Origin: Heterostelium multicystogenum
Taxonomy: Eukaryota > Evosea > Eumycetozoa > Acytosteliales > Acytosteliaceae
Assembly (NCBI GenBank): GCA_003667245.1
Contig: RCNN01000146.1
Coordinates: 1 to 64,000 of the forward strand
DNA length: 64,000 bases
Reading direction: 5' to 3'
In this document: positions 11,412 to 23,011 of the stretch, in pieces
Position numbering within the stretch: position 1 is the stretch's first letter
Layout: each line of letters opens with the position of its first letter
Made by a program: the position numbers and the translations under genes
The notes under the pieces: model-generated
Databases searched by the model: none
The model's input: only the letters and a program-made list of their open reading frames with translations
What the model was told of the DNA's origin: nothing

Positions 11412-14041
11412 TTATATGTACATTATCCTTCGAAGTAAAGTTATCTTCCAAACCATCCTTTGTTGTTGTAGATGTTCATCTTTGAAAAATATAACCGGCT
11501 GGTGGTGGACATTTGGATCTGGATGGATGGATGAAATTATATTCTTGATTTCAGCCAAAGTCTCTGTGAGTTGTGCTCTATTCAAATCTACTCTTTGTAG
11601 TAATACAAGTTCAACCACACGTTCATTGATATCCTTATGGTGATTGATAATCGATCTAAAATAAATTGGTATCATTCCAGGATCACTGTTGATCAATCTA
11701 ATTGTTAGTGATTTGTATTTGAAATTGCAATAAAAAAGTATGTGACAACCTACCATGTTATAATTTGTTTAAAAATCTTCTATAACCTGTATTCTACCTG
11801 TTGCAACTGAAAGTCTAAGATATTTCTTGAAGAAATCCAAGATCTTATCACAATCGTCACTCATTCTTTGATAGGTATTCTCATTGAATTGATTCTTTCC
11901 TGTAATAAGCTGAACCAATATGCTGAAAAAATGAGAGGAAAAATGGTTAGTAAATGATCCAAGAAGGGTCTTTCACAAGGTGATGGCATACTATTCAATT
12001 AATGTATCCAAACAAAAGTAGAGATAATCTCTTCATGTAGTTCTCCAGAATATAACGCTGAATATCATTTGTAAAATAGTCCTCAAGTGTATTGATGATG
12101 GGTTGCATCAGATCCTCGTTGTACCAGATAGGTGTGTAGAATTTCCTGATGGTATCTTCCAGATCTCTGAAAATGACTGACGTCAACGACATTGTACCGA
12201 CCCTTGATACGTTGAGGAAACCATCGAGCACAGGATCAAAGTCCAAGCTTGACATATACTCGGTGTTCAAGGATATTCGATACTTTATCTTGGACTGCAG
12301 TTGCAAAGTCGTATGATTTTGAATTGTTGTTAACGCTTGCTATTACATTTTCAAACTTGATCTCGTGATTTCTTTCTTGAAGTAGTATAATTAAATTGTT
12401 CTGGTAATATAATAATGCATTGATGATCTCCTCCATAACACCTACAACAAGCTATTGAATGAATATTAGAAACCAATCAATATAACCGAGTCAAGTAGTT
12501 AGGTGACTTACCTTTTGACATTTGGTTGCTTGTGCAATATCAAGCTGAGCATTAACACTTTCGAATAGCTGAACGGGGGCGAATGTAGAGTATTGACCGT
12601 CGACTACATCGGGACGAGTCTGATTGTCGTTTGTAATAATGTTGTCGCACCATTTCTTTCATTAGTTTTCGTATATGCATCTTATAGAGATTGATAATTG
12701 GGTCCAATGCATCAAGAAGTGGAGGTGACATATCTTGGATTCCAAGTCTAGACAATTGCACTGGATATTCTTTCATTACCCACTCAACTGAAAATAAGTG
12801 ATTCAAAGTTAGTAAATCCCAGCATTGAAAATGCACAGCTGGCTCAACTTACTTAACATCAGGATTTCAGCAGGCTCCTGGCTACTAGCCTTTACACCAA
12901 TTTCGATAAGATTGGAAAACGATTCAAATAGTGAATAGAACTTGCTGTGATATTGCTTAACAAAAAAGTTAAACATATCATAACTATCGTACGTTTGTTA
13001 GTATTCATCTTAGTAACTCAGCGCTAAAAAACATATTGTAAGATGCTTACCTTGGTGGATAACATTCGGAAACTTGATCCATGATAATGTTTAGTTCGTC
13101 TACCATTACGTTTACTTCTTTGAGGGTTTCAACAAGATTGTTGTGACATGTGAGGAAGAGTGGCTCGAATCTAGAGGCAATCGACTCGTGCAAGACTTTG
13201 ATAAAAGTGTCTCCATAGCCGCCATTCTTTTCCTCGAGTCCATCGCTTGCAACTAGTGCAGTCTGCTTCATCTTTTCAAGTAATTGCTCTTCGTAGAGCT
13301 TTTCACGCTCGATGATCTGAGCGACTTTGACAAGCACCGCTGGTGCCTGCTGTGCAATCTTGATTGAGTTTGACACGATGTTCCAGATCTTCGACTCGAA
13401 ACGGTCACTTAGCAGTGGAACCGAAGAGAACATCTCACGAATGGCCTCGAGCTCTTCGTAGTTTGACTCGAACTGTTTCAAAGCATTCTTGTGCAGACGC
13501 TCCAGCTCACGAATCTTTTTGTGTACAACGAGTATATTGATATCATTCTCCATCAGTGATTCTATCTCTGCAGCTTTCTCTGGGATGGTCAACAAACGAT
13601 CTACCTCCTTAAGAATAGCCATCAAATTGCTTCTTACAGTGTTGACCTTCTTGATCAACGGATAGTATCCAATCAAACTCGAGGTTTCCTTACAGAGATC
13701 CACAGTCGAACCAAAGCTAGTACTCATCTTCTCGATTCTACCAAAGGATCTATGTAATGTTTCCAAACCTTTCTTTGATTTATCCAACTCACCCTATCAT
13801 ACATCAACACCAACAATCAATATCTACATCAAAGTCAACAACAGTGAGAGCATAACATACATTTACTTCATTTTTAATTTTGAGCCTCTATAGTCTTCTT
13901 TTGCTGGATCAAAGATTGCTTGTGATTGCTAACAGTTGCAAGACTATCTACATTGGAGAAGTGTGCAGCAATTCTGTTGATTGCAACTATTTGCAACTCC
14001 TGGTCGTCTAAACCTTCTAGTGGAACCAATCCAATATCCAT
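11412..14041 (-). CDS. exoc3: Exocyst complex subunit Sec6 (EXOC3), several one-base shifts
   Basis: Sec6 is a helical-rod subunit of the exocyst, which tethers secretory vesicles at the plasma membrane and, in amoebae, also serves the contractile vacuole. The start [14 protein letters not shown] is at 14041. The long exon 13051-13790 carries the Sec6 signature KVNTVRSNL...[19 protein letters not shown] and [15 protein letters not shown]. Clear introns include 12984-13050, which rebuilds [16 protein letters not shown]. Later pieces include [16 protein letters not shown] (about 12590), [14 protein letters not shown] (about 12230), [21 protein letters not shown] (about 11800) and [24 protein letters not shown] (about 11660). 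The frame breaks at a TTTT run at 13878-13881 and near 12655, 12275, 12020 and 11770; each is a single base inside conserved sequence. The expected length is about 750 residues, as in the family. Confidence 0.8.
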
Positions 14042-14264
14042 TGTGTGCGACTCCTCTACTAATCTACACTATACTACCCTTCAATAGGCTTCAGATATAT
14101 ATATAATCAGATAGATATAAATCGACTAAAAACTTTAATTTAATATTTTAATGAAAATCAAATTTGATTTTTGGCCTGTATACCTGCCTTTAAATTTGGA
14201 CAACTTAGATATTGATTGATAATTGGCTTTATAAAATATATTTATATTTATATATATATAGGAT

Positions 14265-15717
14265 ATGTCGCTTAATAAACCAACTAGATCGACGAGAGGA
14301 AAAAGAACTACACCACTGACAGAGGAGGAGATTGCTGCGGATGCTGCATTTTTGGGCACCTTTGTTGGCGGTTGAGGATGAAGACGAAGAAGATGATCCT
14401 GACTATGAAGAGGAGGAAAGAGATGAAGATGAAGACGACGATGATGAAATAGACTCTGATGAGTTTGAAGAAGAACTGTCATCAGAGAATGAAGAGGATA
14501 TTGCTATTGATAAGCAAAAAGAAAAGAAAGAACCAAAAGTAGGTTTCAACAGATATAACATATCTAAATAAGTAAAGATAAACTAACATTTACATTGATA
14601 TTTGATGATGATGTTATTGTTGTTGTTATTGTTTTTATTGATAGAGAGGAACAAAGGGATATGTAGATCCTTCAAAGAAAAGAAAGCTCCTGTTTCCAAA
14701 GCAGTCAAATCTATTACCAAAAAAGAAAAAACAGAAAACAAGATGAAGAAGATGCTGAGGAAGATGATGAAGTCGATGGTGAAGATGAAGCTGTTGCCGA
14801 AGTCTCTGAGGAAAATGATGAAGATAAACAAGCGAACTTCTTAAAGACTATAGAAAGAGCAAGTGAACTTGGCAGAAATGAAAAGAAAACTACAACTCCT
14901 CTGAGTCGGAAGAGAAAGAATAAAGCTGTCACTGAGGAGACAGTGCCTGTTACTGCTGCAGATGATCAAGCAGCAGTGAAGAGCGATGAAACGACATCCA
15001 CTCCTGTCGCCACAAAGAAGGTGATGCGTGCTTCTGTTCTTGCATACCTCGAGAAGAGCAATGAACAAATGCTAGAAGCAAACGAGCGAAAGGCAGCTAG
15101 ATCAGCTGCTGCAAAAAAACATCGTGCTTCGTTGGCGGAGAACAAACCAGATGACTTGACACAAGAGGAGTTACTCGAAGAAGCGAAGCGAACAGAGCAA
15201 ATCAATATTGAATCACTCAACACAATGATGCAACGTGAAGAAGAAAAAAAGAAAAGCCAACAGATGAAGAAGCAGACCTACACGGGTCCAAGAATAATTT
15301 ACAAGAGTACAAAGAACGGCGTCAGTGCGAAAGCCAAGACAAAGACAACCATTACATTTACAGATGAATCCACATTCCCCGAGTGCCTGAAAACAGACTT
15401 CGATTCCGGCGCGACATGAAAAACGAGTCTCACCCAAACAACTTTGTGTAATTACTGGTTTACCTGCCAAATATATAGATCCAATCTCCAAACAACCATA
15501 CGCAACAGCAGAGGCATACCAAATACTAAAAGAAAGAACAAACAACAGCAGTGCCATCAACAGCAGCAACAACAACAATTTAAATATGTCAACAGCAAGC
15601 ACAAGTTCAGGGACCAACAGCACTAACCCTACAGAAGAAAAGAAAAGTGGAAGATCATCAAAGAGAAAGATATATCCAACTATAATAGCAACTTCAGATC
15701 TGCCACCAAGGTACTAG
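14265..15717 (+). CDS. vps72: VPS72/YL1, histone H2A.Z-binding subunit of SWR1/SRCAP
   Basis: YL1 binds H2A.Z-H2B and hands it to the SWR1-type remodeller in the nucleus. The start is MSLNKPTRSTRGKRTTPL at 14265. An acidic block rich in Asp/Glu (14380-14500) precedes the intron at 14539-14644. Then come GTKGYVDPSKKRK, a basic and acidic middle, and LTQEELLEEAKRTEQIN near 15158. The C-terminal YL1_C domain reads CVITGLPAKYIDP and PYATAEAYQILKERT (15446-15535). The protein ends at SDLPPRY (stop 15715-15717), giving about 449 residues. Frames shift near 14370, 14690 and 15410, leaving the motifs intact. The gene is divergent from Sec6 across a shared 223-bp upstream region and convergent with the RhoGAP gene, with 66 bp between stops. 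Confidence 0.85.
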
Positions 15718-15783
15718 ATACACAATAAATCAACCATGTACATCACAAATATAACTGGAAATAATTAATTATACTGTAATTTA

Positions 15784-16573
15784 TTAGATAGTTGCGGCGG
15801 TGGTTTGTTCATAGTTATTTACAAATAAATCATCTTGTTTGCTTGGTTGTGGTTCATTTTCATGAGGAAAATCATTGTCCAGTAGCTGCTTTTGCTGTTC
15901 AAGCTGCTGTTGCTTTTCTTTATAGTACATGAGGAGTAAGGTGATTGCTTTGGTTTCATTCTTTTGTTGATTCATGACAGTGACGATATCGAGTTTTGAT
16001 GAAGCAATGGGTGCCAGGGGAAAAATGGTTGGAGTGAGGACTTTGGCAATGTTATCAATGTCCATCTTGGTTTTGGCGATGTTTTGGTCTTGTAGCAGAC
16101 GTCCAAAGAACATTCCAAGAGTGTCAATCACTGCAAGTGTGAACGGGCACTCGATTTCCTCGAGCAACAACTTGGCTTCGAGTGGAGACTCGCACTCAGT
16201 GAAACGCTTGTACAATTTCGAGGGTATCAGAGGCAGTGGGAGTTTCTCGAATCCACTTCTTCAAAAGCGATGCCCATGTGTGGACAGTGTATTGCTGGCT
16301 GTCGTCCTCAGGATCGAATCCATCATTCGCGATTGAATCCACATCGCGCATATTTCCATTGATTCTAAAGATTCCCTCTGTTTCCAATCCGTCCAACTCG
16401 ATAATCTTGTCGAGAACGACAGATAATAGCATTGGGACGTCGCCGTTGTCTTCTCCCTGCAGCTCCATGAGTTTTGCCAACTCGACTCCAAACATTCCAA
16501 TCTCCTCATCCTCCTTATGTTGTTGTTGTTGTTGCTGTTGCTGCTTCTGTTGCTGCTTCTTCTTGTGTCTCAT
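15784..16573 (-). CDS. Small RhoGAP-domain protein
   Basis: The protein is essentially one RhoGAP domain, which speeds GTP hydrolysis by Rho/Rac GTPases. MFGVELAKLMELQ leads into VPMLLSVVLDKIIE and then EGIFRINGNMRDVDSI, where the Arg after GIF is the expected arginine finger. Next are WASLLKKWIRETPTA (the LLK-WxRELP position), LLLEEIECPFTLAVIDTL and KMDIDNIAKVLTPTIFPL, the last matching the NxLAxVxxPxL region. A Gln/Lys-rich head and a Gln-rich tail flank the domain. There is one frameshift near 16200, between LEIV and YKRFTECES. The start at 16573 is conservative; an upstream ATG at 16659 would add about 28 basic residues but needs another one-base correction. The target GTPase is unknown. 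Confidence 0.75.
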
Positions 16574-16659
16574 CTTGCCTGTAGCTGTTGTTGGTATTCT
16601 CTAATGTTTTGTTTCTTCCTTCTCTGATGTGGAAGCAGTCTTTTCTTTCTTAATGCCAT

Positions 16660-18328
16660 TTTTTCTATTTTCTTTTTTCTTTTTAGTATGTCACAACCAA
16701 TTTAATTATTTGTTGGATTGGCAGGTATTGGTGTTGGTTGATGATGAGGATGTATATGATGGTGCTAACACTGCTGCGTAGTACTATCAAAAACACTTGA
16801 TTCCCCAACTACTCCTATTTTTAACTATTTATATATATATTGACTCTGATCAGTTATAGACAGACACGAATCATTACACTTTTCAGCAAAGTAATGTAGT
16901 GTATTGCAAAGCAAAGTAATGTAATGTAATGATAATATATAATGTAATGCAAAGTAAATCTAACACTACTAATACCAAATAGTACGAACACCACACCACT
17001 TTCCTTGTTTGTCTTTAGTTTTGTTATATAATGAGCTATGTGTGTGTTTACTGATTGATTGACTGACTGGATGATTGACTGCTGTTCAGTTGGTTGATTT
17101 ATTAACGAACTATGTGGGGGTGGTTTGTTATTGATATGCAGTATGTATGATAAAGGTATATGTATATTGATTTTGACGATGTTGGGGGTTAAAGTTGTTG
17201 TGGGAAATCTTTGATTAATTTGTTGATTGATTGTTACGATCTTTTGGGGAAAACTGAATTAATAATAATGTATTTGTATTGTTTACTATTCTCTATCTTT
17301 TGCTAACTTTGTTTGATATTGTTTTTACTCTGTTGTTTTGTTTTGAGAAGAAATAGTAGTAGTAGAAGTTAAAATTACACTTTATACACAGATAAGATAA
17401 TCTATATAATTCTAAAGGATAATATTATTATTTGTTAGTAAATATAAAATGGATACTGGTTAAATTGATATCTAATTTAATAAGATTTGATTGGATTGGA
17501 TTGATTGATAGATTTAATTTAATCGATGATAAAATATCCCTTTGGATTTAAGTGTACATTTTATTGTTATTGGGAACAATGATATGATCTACTACTGTAA
17601 TACAGTATTAAGAATTGGAATTGATTCATCATATTTATGTTTCGTGATCATCATCAAACATAAAATTCATATAAAAAATAAGAATAAAAAGAAAAGATAT
17701 AGTTTATTTGACAAACTTTAACAAAATATAGTCCCTTACCTTTAAAGTTTGATGGAATTTTGATAATATACAATGTTTTTGTTGATGTGAATAAAACTAA
17801 TAATAATAAGAGTTTAGATTATTTGTTTTGAGGAGGGAATAGAAGTTGTCAATAAAATAGTACTGTTACACTATAGAAATAGATACACTGTTGGCAATAC
17901 CAAACAAATTTGGATTGAGGATTGTGATCACTTACAATAGTTGTTAAAGTTATTATAAGGTTTGGATCGTTGGATTGGTGTCGTGTGTTTTATGGGGGGA
18001 TAGAAACAAGAATTTCTCTCTGATCACAAAAAAAAAAAACTAAAAGTGCAAAAAATAGATTTTTTGATCAAAGTGATGATAAAAGAATTCATACCCCCAA
18101 CACTCATCTTGATGAGTGCAAAAAATAAACCAAGATTTATTGTTAAAAATATTAGCAAAAAAGATCTATCTTGTAAATTAATTTAATTTATTAAAAATAT
18201 TTATTATTATAATTATTATTATTATTTAATAGTATCTATGAGTTGGAGTGATATACTCCACTCTCGAGTTTTAAAATTTGGTTTGTGGAATGTATGAATA
18301 TGTGAATTGCAATTGGCTTGTTTGTTGA
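16660..18328. other. 1.7-kb gene-free region with simple repeats and a near-palindrome
   Basis: No gene is supported. There are degenerate repeats of the type AAAGTAATGTAATG at about 16888-16960, a GATTGATTGACTGACTG tract near 17050, and CACTCATC-TT-GATGAGTG at 18101-18118, a near-palindrome just beyond the 3' end of the GST gene. Confidence 0.55.
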
Positions 18329-19534
18329 TTAGAGAGAAGTACGTTCTGGGTGTGGAACTAAAAGGTAGTCCAAGAGTGGTCCATCTGGTACGATACCAAG
18401 TGGGTTGATCTGTCTGTGTGACTCATAGTAGTGGTGCTTGATGTGGAAGAAGTTGACAGTTTCTTTGACTTGAGGCATTTGGTAGATATCACAAACATAT
18501 CCACACAATGCTGGGTAATCCTTGATTTGACGCAAGTTACACTTGAAATGTACGTAGTAGACAGGGTCAAATCTAATAAGTGTGACAAACAAACGAATGT
18601 CTGCCTCAGTAAATCTGTTGCCAAAGAGATATCTTGACTTGGAAAGTCTTTCCTCAAGCTTATCGAGTGCAGCAAACAAGTTTTTGAAGTTTGCATCGTA
18701 GGCCTCTTGTGATGGAGCGAATCCACACTTGTAAACACCATTGTTGACGTTGTCATAGACAAAGCTGTTCAATTCGTCGATATCCTTGACGAGGTCGCTT
18801 GGACAGAGATCCAAGGATGGATTCTTACAGACATCTTGGAACTGAGAGTTAAACATACGAATGATTTCAGATGACTCATTATTGACGATCTTTGAGGTTT
18901 TCTTGTCCCACAAGACTGGTACGGTGATACGTCCAGCGTACTGTGGATCAGTTGCCAAATAGAGTTGCTTGACATGAGTGAAGTGGTTGACAGTATCTGG
19001 GATGCAGTCCTTACGTTCGGAGAAGTGCCAACCTTCACTACCGAGGAAGTAATCGGTGACAGACAATGAGATGACATCCTCAAGTCCCTTGAGTCTTCTT
19101 ACCAAGGCAGTTCTATCTGACCATGGACAAGCAGATGAAATATACAAGTGATATCTACCAACATCTGGAGTGAATGGACCATCTTTAGAGATAGTATTTC
19201 TAAAGGCACTCTCAGGACGACGATTTTGTATGTGATTAGATGGAATTACAATGAATTCATTTTTATTTGAGTTATTATTAGTTGACATATTTCTTTTAAG
19301 TTTAGTTCTTTCTAAATTAAGATTAGTTATTAGAATTGAAGTTGTTGGTGGTGATGACGATGATGATAGAGTCAAATATGATCTTATATTATTATTAGTA
19401 TTATTTTTAATTAATATACTATTATTATTATTATAATTAAATATAGTATGATTTCTATTGTTATTATTATTATTAAACAATAATTTATTAATAGTTAATG
19501 TTGTTGTTTTTGATGTTGCTTTTGAAATGGTCAT
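18329..19534 (-). CDS. Xi-class glutathione transferase (glutathionyl-hydroquinone reductase, ECM4-like)
   Basis: Xi-class GSTs reduce glutathionyl-(hydro)quinones, using a catalytic Cys in a CPW motif. The intact 401-residue frame has an N-terminal 82 residues rich in Asn, Ser and Thr, then a core starting near M83. The core shows DGPFTPDVGRYHLYISSACPWSDRTALVRR broken across the active site (Cys136 in CPWSDR), then YAGRITVPVLWDKK and NNESSEIIRMFNSQF. The all-alpha C-terminal domain has NRFTEADIRLFVTLIRFDPVYYVHFKCN, a Xi-class signature, and ends in PHPERTSL. The leader (LLFNNNNNNRNH..., few acids) could be a mitochondrial presequence. M83 is an alternative start giving a cytosolic form of about 319 residues. 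Family members usually have His or Arg after CPWx; here it is Asp. Confidence 0.85.
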   Translation of the reverse strand: MTISKATSKTTTLTINKLLFNNNNNNRNHTIFNYNNNNSILIKNNTNNNIRSYLTLSSSSSPPTTSILITNLNLERTKLKRNMSTNNNSNKNEFIVIPSNHIQNRRPESAFRNTISKDGPFTPDVGRYHLYISSACPWSDRTALVRRLKGLEDVISLSVTDYFLGSEGWHFSERKDCIPDTVNHFTHVKQLYLATDPQYAGRITVPVLWDKKTSKIVNNESSEIIRMFNSQFQDVCKNPSLDLCPSDLVKDIDELNSFVYDNVNNGVYKCGFAPSQEAYDANFKNLFAALDKLEERLSKSRYLFGNRFTEADIRLFVTLIRFDPVYYVHFKCNLRQIKDYPALCGYVCDIYQMPQVKETVNFFHIKHHYYESHRQINPLGIVPDGPLLDYLLVPHPERTSL

Positions 19535-20038
19535 CTATTATTATTTATATTTTGCTTTGAGTTTAATTCTTTTTCCTTCTTTCTTGTCCACATTATTCTC
19601 GTAGTAATTTAATATGCACTACCCCCCCTTTGTAATTAAATGAAAATAAATTTATCATCTGAACATCAAATTTGCATCAAATCCAGAACGCAAAAAAACC
19701 AAACACCAGAAGTGTTCTTTTTATGTACAGATATATTTACTTTTAATTTGAAATTCTTTTCATTCATATTCGGGAATAATCTGTCGATAGCACTAATTAC
19801 TAATATTAGTTATTAATTATATTAGTAATACAATTACTAATTTGTTTAAATTAATTATGGTTTGTTACAAAAGATATAGAAATACAAATAATATGTTTTA
19901 GTTATTTATATGTTCTAGTTATTATATTGTATTCCGTATATCTTTTATTGATAATGAAATATCTTGTTTTGTTATTGTCATTATAAAGATGTACAATAAT
20001 TTTCTTGATTTGATAATTATGTGTTGTTTTTTGGTTTT
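19535..20038. other. AT-rich intergenic stretch
   Basis: No gene or RNA feature is supported. A C8 run lies near 19622-19629 and TA-rich repeats near 19800-19850. Confidence 0.55.
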
Positions 20039-20752
20039 TTAACAATTGTATTTATCTAATAACATTGTATTTTTAAAGTTTAAATATGTGTAGTCACCAT
20101 CGACTATTGGTTCTGCTTCAAATGAGATCTTTTGCTTGAAGAGTGGAGAGTCAATGACCATTGAGTGGAATTCACCGAATTCACCGGCTAAATCTACTTC
20201 TCCCATCGATTTCTGTTTGGTGTTATAGTCGCGCACCTGATTGAGAAGTTCGTTGTTCAGTCGTTGTCCAACCATGAGTCGTGACGCGTCGAATGACGAG
20301 TCAAACTTTGAATTGTTGACACAGGTGATGAGAATTTCGAAGCCCATGCTCCAGCAATCATCTAGAATGTCTTGTCGTGGCTGTTGGTAGAGTGGACGAA
20401 CCAGCTCGACTCCGGTGGTCTCGACGGCTCTGCCCATAAAATTGTTGCAAACATCGAGAATGTCTCCGGTTACCAGGGCCTCAACTCCACATTCCTCGCG
20501 CAATTGGCGGATCAGTTTGCGGTAGCTGCCGAGGTAGTCTGGAGCGTCGACAAGCAGTAAGCGGTGTGGGATATCGAGTGCCTCCGCCTGAAGCTGAATC
20601 ATGGGCATTGGATGTGCTTTGAATGGCTGCCCAGAGCGCGGAGCAAATGTGACGAGCATTATCACATTGTACTTTGTTGAAACACGATGAAGTGCCAGCG
20701 TACAATCCTTACCACCAGTGAAACATAATGCAGCTTTAATCTTGTTCATCAT
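20039..20752 (-). CDS. Dph6-type ATP-pyrophosphatase (DUF71 family), possible diphthine-ammonia ligase
   Basis: This intact 237-residue protein belongs to the adenine-nucleotide alpha-hydrolase group that includes Dph6, which amidates diphthine on elongation factor 2. Evidence: the N-terminal PP-loop KAALCFTGGKDCTLALHR, followed by APRSGQPFKAHPMPMIQLQAEALDIPHRL (split here for length in the protein), EECGVEALVTGDILD, and the C-terminal DLAGEFGEFHSMVID, which corresponds to the family's GExGEFHT. The P-loop reads TGGKDC where SGGKDS is usual. I chose the MMNK start at 20752 because it puts the P-loop near the N-terminus, as in the family; an in-frame ATG at 20785 would add 11 hydrophobic residues. 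Family membership is firm. The exact reaction is an inference, since several DUF71 subgroups exist. Confidence 0.7.
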   Translation of the reverse strand: MMNKIKAALCFTGGKDCTLALHRVSTKYNVIMLVTFAPRSGQPFKAHPMPMIQLQAEALDIPHRLLLVDAPDYLGSYRKLIRQLREECGVEALVTGDILDVCNNFMGRAVETTGVELVRPLYQQPRQDILDDCWSMGFEILITCVNNSKFDSSFDASRLMVGQRLNNELLNQVRDYNTKQKSMGEVDLAGEFGEFHSMVIDSPLFKQKISFEAEPIVDGDYTYLNFKNTMLLDKYNC

Positions 20753-22053
20753 AGATAAGAATAAAACAAAGAGAAAAACCGACAATAGATTCGAAAAGGA
20801 AGAACAAATGAGAATAAGAAGGCGATAAAGAATGGGAAAGAATGGATTGAATAGACTTTTGCAATGTAGTATTATATGTATATATATATCTAGTAAATGT
20901 TAGGTATCTTCAACTTCCTTTTGTAAAACAAGGATATCCAATGAGTATATGAATGTAAGAGAATGGAGAGACATGCAACAAACAAATCAATTAATTAGAT
21001 ATTAGATAACTCTATAATTATTAGTATTATTATTTGTATTTGTTTTAAATTACGAATTCGTTCGATCCTTAGGAGCAAAATGTAGAATAAGTAACTTAAA
21101 TTAAATAGTAAAGGATGAAGCTGTATAATTACAAAGGATGCTATATAAAAATATGAGTAGGTATATGGGCAGTTTGAAGTTAAACAATTCCAATTTAGAA
21201 CTAACTATAATATATGTAGTATCCTTTCTGATTGGGATGATTTGATTAATGATTAATAATGACCGGTGTCTTTGGTTTAGTTTAAAGTCACTTTCTTAAT
21301 CCTGTTTTATTTGTGATGATGATGTTGTCGTTGTAGTTGTAGTATAGTAGTAGTTGTATTTTGTAATTATTTTAAATTTGCTTAGGTTTGGTTGTGTTGT
21401 TGTTGTGAATTTATCATATAATAAATTAATAAAAACAGCATCCCAACTAAAGCCCCATCATAGATTCGTAGGCTGATCTGGACGCAGCTATCTCCAAAAA
21501 ATGCCACACACCATCGATCAGGAAAAAAAATCAATAAACTAAAAATTTCGCAACTTTCGAGTTTGTTTTTTTGGTTCTACAAGTCATTCTAATAAACATT
21601 TTGTAATTTTATTCTAAGCACACACACCCCCTAGCACTTGGTTCATTCTTTTATTTAAATGGTGTGTTAGACTTGAATTGATTTGGATTGCTGCTTGATC
21701 CACACCCACCAATTATATTGATTGAGTATTTTCATCATAGATGGTGAGTGCACTCAAAAAGGAAATAATGTCAAGACGTATTAAACCAAACCTTTGATGT
21801 TTAAACTTTGGTTTCTTTTCAAAAGAATGAATCTTGAGTTCTACGTTCGTGCGGTTTTGACAAAAATTTTCTAAACTTAGGACTGTGAAGGAGACTCCTT
21901 GTCCACAACCAACCTTAAAGGGCACCAAAAATAAAATAAAAAAACCTCCTTTGATTTTGAAACACTAGTGTTTGGACCAGTCTTGATATTGTAATCTATC
22001 TATTATTTTATATATATAATAAAGTAAAGTAAATATAACAAAAATAGAACACC
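20753..22053. other. 1.3-kb gene-free region with a 14-bp perfect palindrome
   Basis: No convincing gene. A 71-codon frame on the minus strand (21713-21928) has no recognisable motif and atypical composition. AAACACTAGTGTTT at 21960-21973 is a perfect palindrome about 80 bp upstream of the methyltransferase start. Confidence 0.5.
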
Positions 22054-23011
22054 ATGTCTTCAAAAGATGTCCCAAAAGATGTACGAGTATACCGAAATCA
22101 TGAGTATTGGGAAGAGAGATATCAAAAGTAAATTCACTATCTATCAAATACAATCGACCTACTCTATTATTCTTCTTCTTTTGGAAATCCAATTGGAATC
22201 TATTGATTCCACTTTTGGATTTCGATGTATGATGGTAGTTGATTACACATAACATAATACTTATCAATATTGATATAACCAATAACAACACTACTACAAT
22301 AACATTAGAGAATCAGAAACTACTTATGATTGGTTGAAAACCTATGCTGACTTGAAGCCCTACTTAAGCAAGGTTATACCAGACAAGAACTCATCTATTC
22401 TCATGCTGGGCTGTGGAAATAGCAGTATGATCAATAACACATCAAATGACAATTGTCAAAGGATACTAATAAGCAACTTGCTTACCTCTCTTAATTTATA
22501 AAGCACTCAGTGTTGATATGTATGATGATGAATATCATAACATTACTAATGTTGATTACTCTGCCAATGTCATCAAATCAATGTCAGAGAAAACAAAGGA
22601 TAGAGTCAATATGAAATGTAAATTTGTTTATTAATATAGAGGTGGATATGTAATTGAAGAGTGATATTTATAGTTTACTGCATTCAAATAGGGTTGGAAA
22701 TGGATATAAGGAATATGAGTCATTTCAAAGATAGCTCATTTGATGTAGTGTTGGATAAAGCCACAATGGACACATTCTTTAGTGGAGCCGACCCATGGAA
22801 TCCATCTGAGAATGTGTTATCTGACGTTAAGCAAGAGGTAGACGAAGTGATCAGAATTCTCAAGGTTGGTGGAGTTTTCATTTTCATTTCATTTGGCCAA
22901 CCACATTTCCGTCGCCAATACCTCGCCAGCGAACACTGGGACGAAATCAAAGTCAGCACTATTGGTGATTTCTTTGGTTATTTCATTTACGAGATGAAGA
23001 AGGTTATTTAA
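22054..23011 (+). CDS. eef1akmt4: EEF1AKMT4-like SAM-dependent lysine methyltransferase
   Basis: The protein resembles EEF1AKMT4 (the ECE2-linked methyltransferase), which methylates a lysine of translation elongation factor eEF1A. Four exons (22054-22127, 22309-22424, 22504-22617, 22692-23011) join cleanly into 207 residues. Exon 1 gives NHEYWEERYQK (family YWExRY). Exon 2 gives TYDWLKTYADLKPYL and motif I SSILMLGCGNSTLS. Exon 3 gives ITNVDYSANVIKSM (motif post-I). Exon 4 gives MDIRNM...SSFDVVLDKATMDTFF (motif II) and ILKVGGVFIFISFGQPHFRRQYL. All three introns have GT-AG ends and restore conserved sequence with no shifts. The length suits a one-domain family member. Substrate identity is inferred from the family. 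Confidence 0.8.

Noticed and set aside
14135..14482. 115-codon minus-strand frame over the VPS72 start
   Set aside because: It lies antisense to the acidic head of VPS72 and has shadow composition (His, Leu, Pro runs).
21713..21928. 71-codon minus-strand frame
   Set aside because: No motif, no splice partner, and no family resemblance; left as intergenic.
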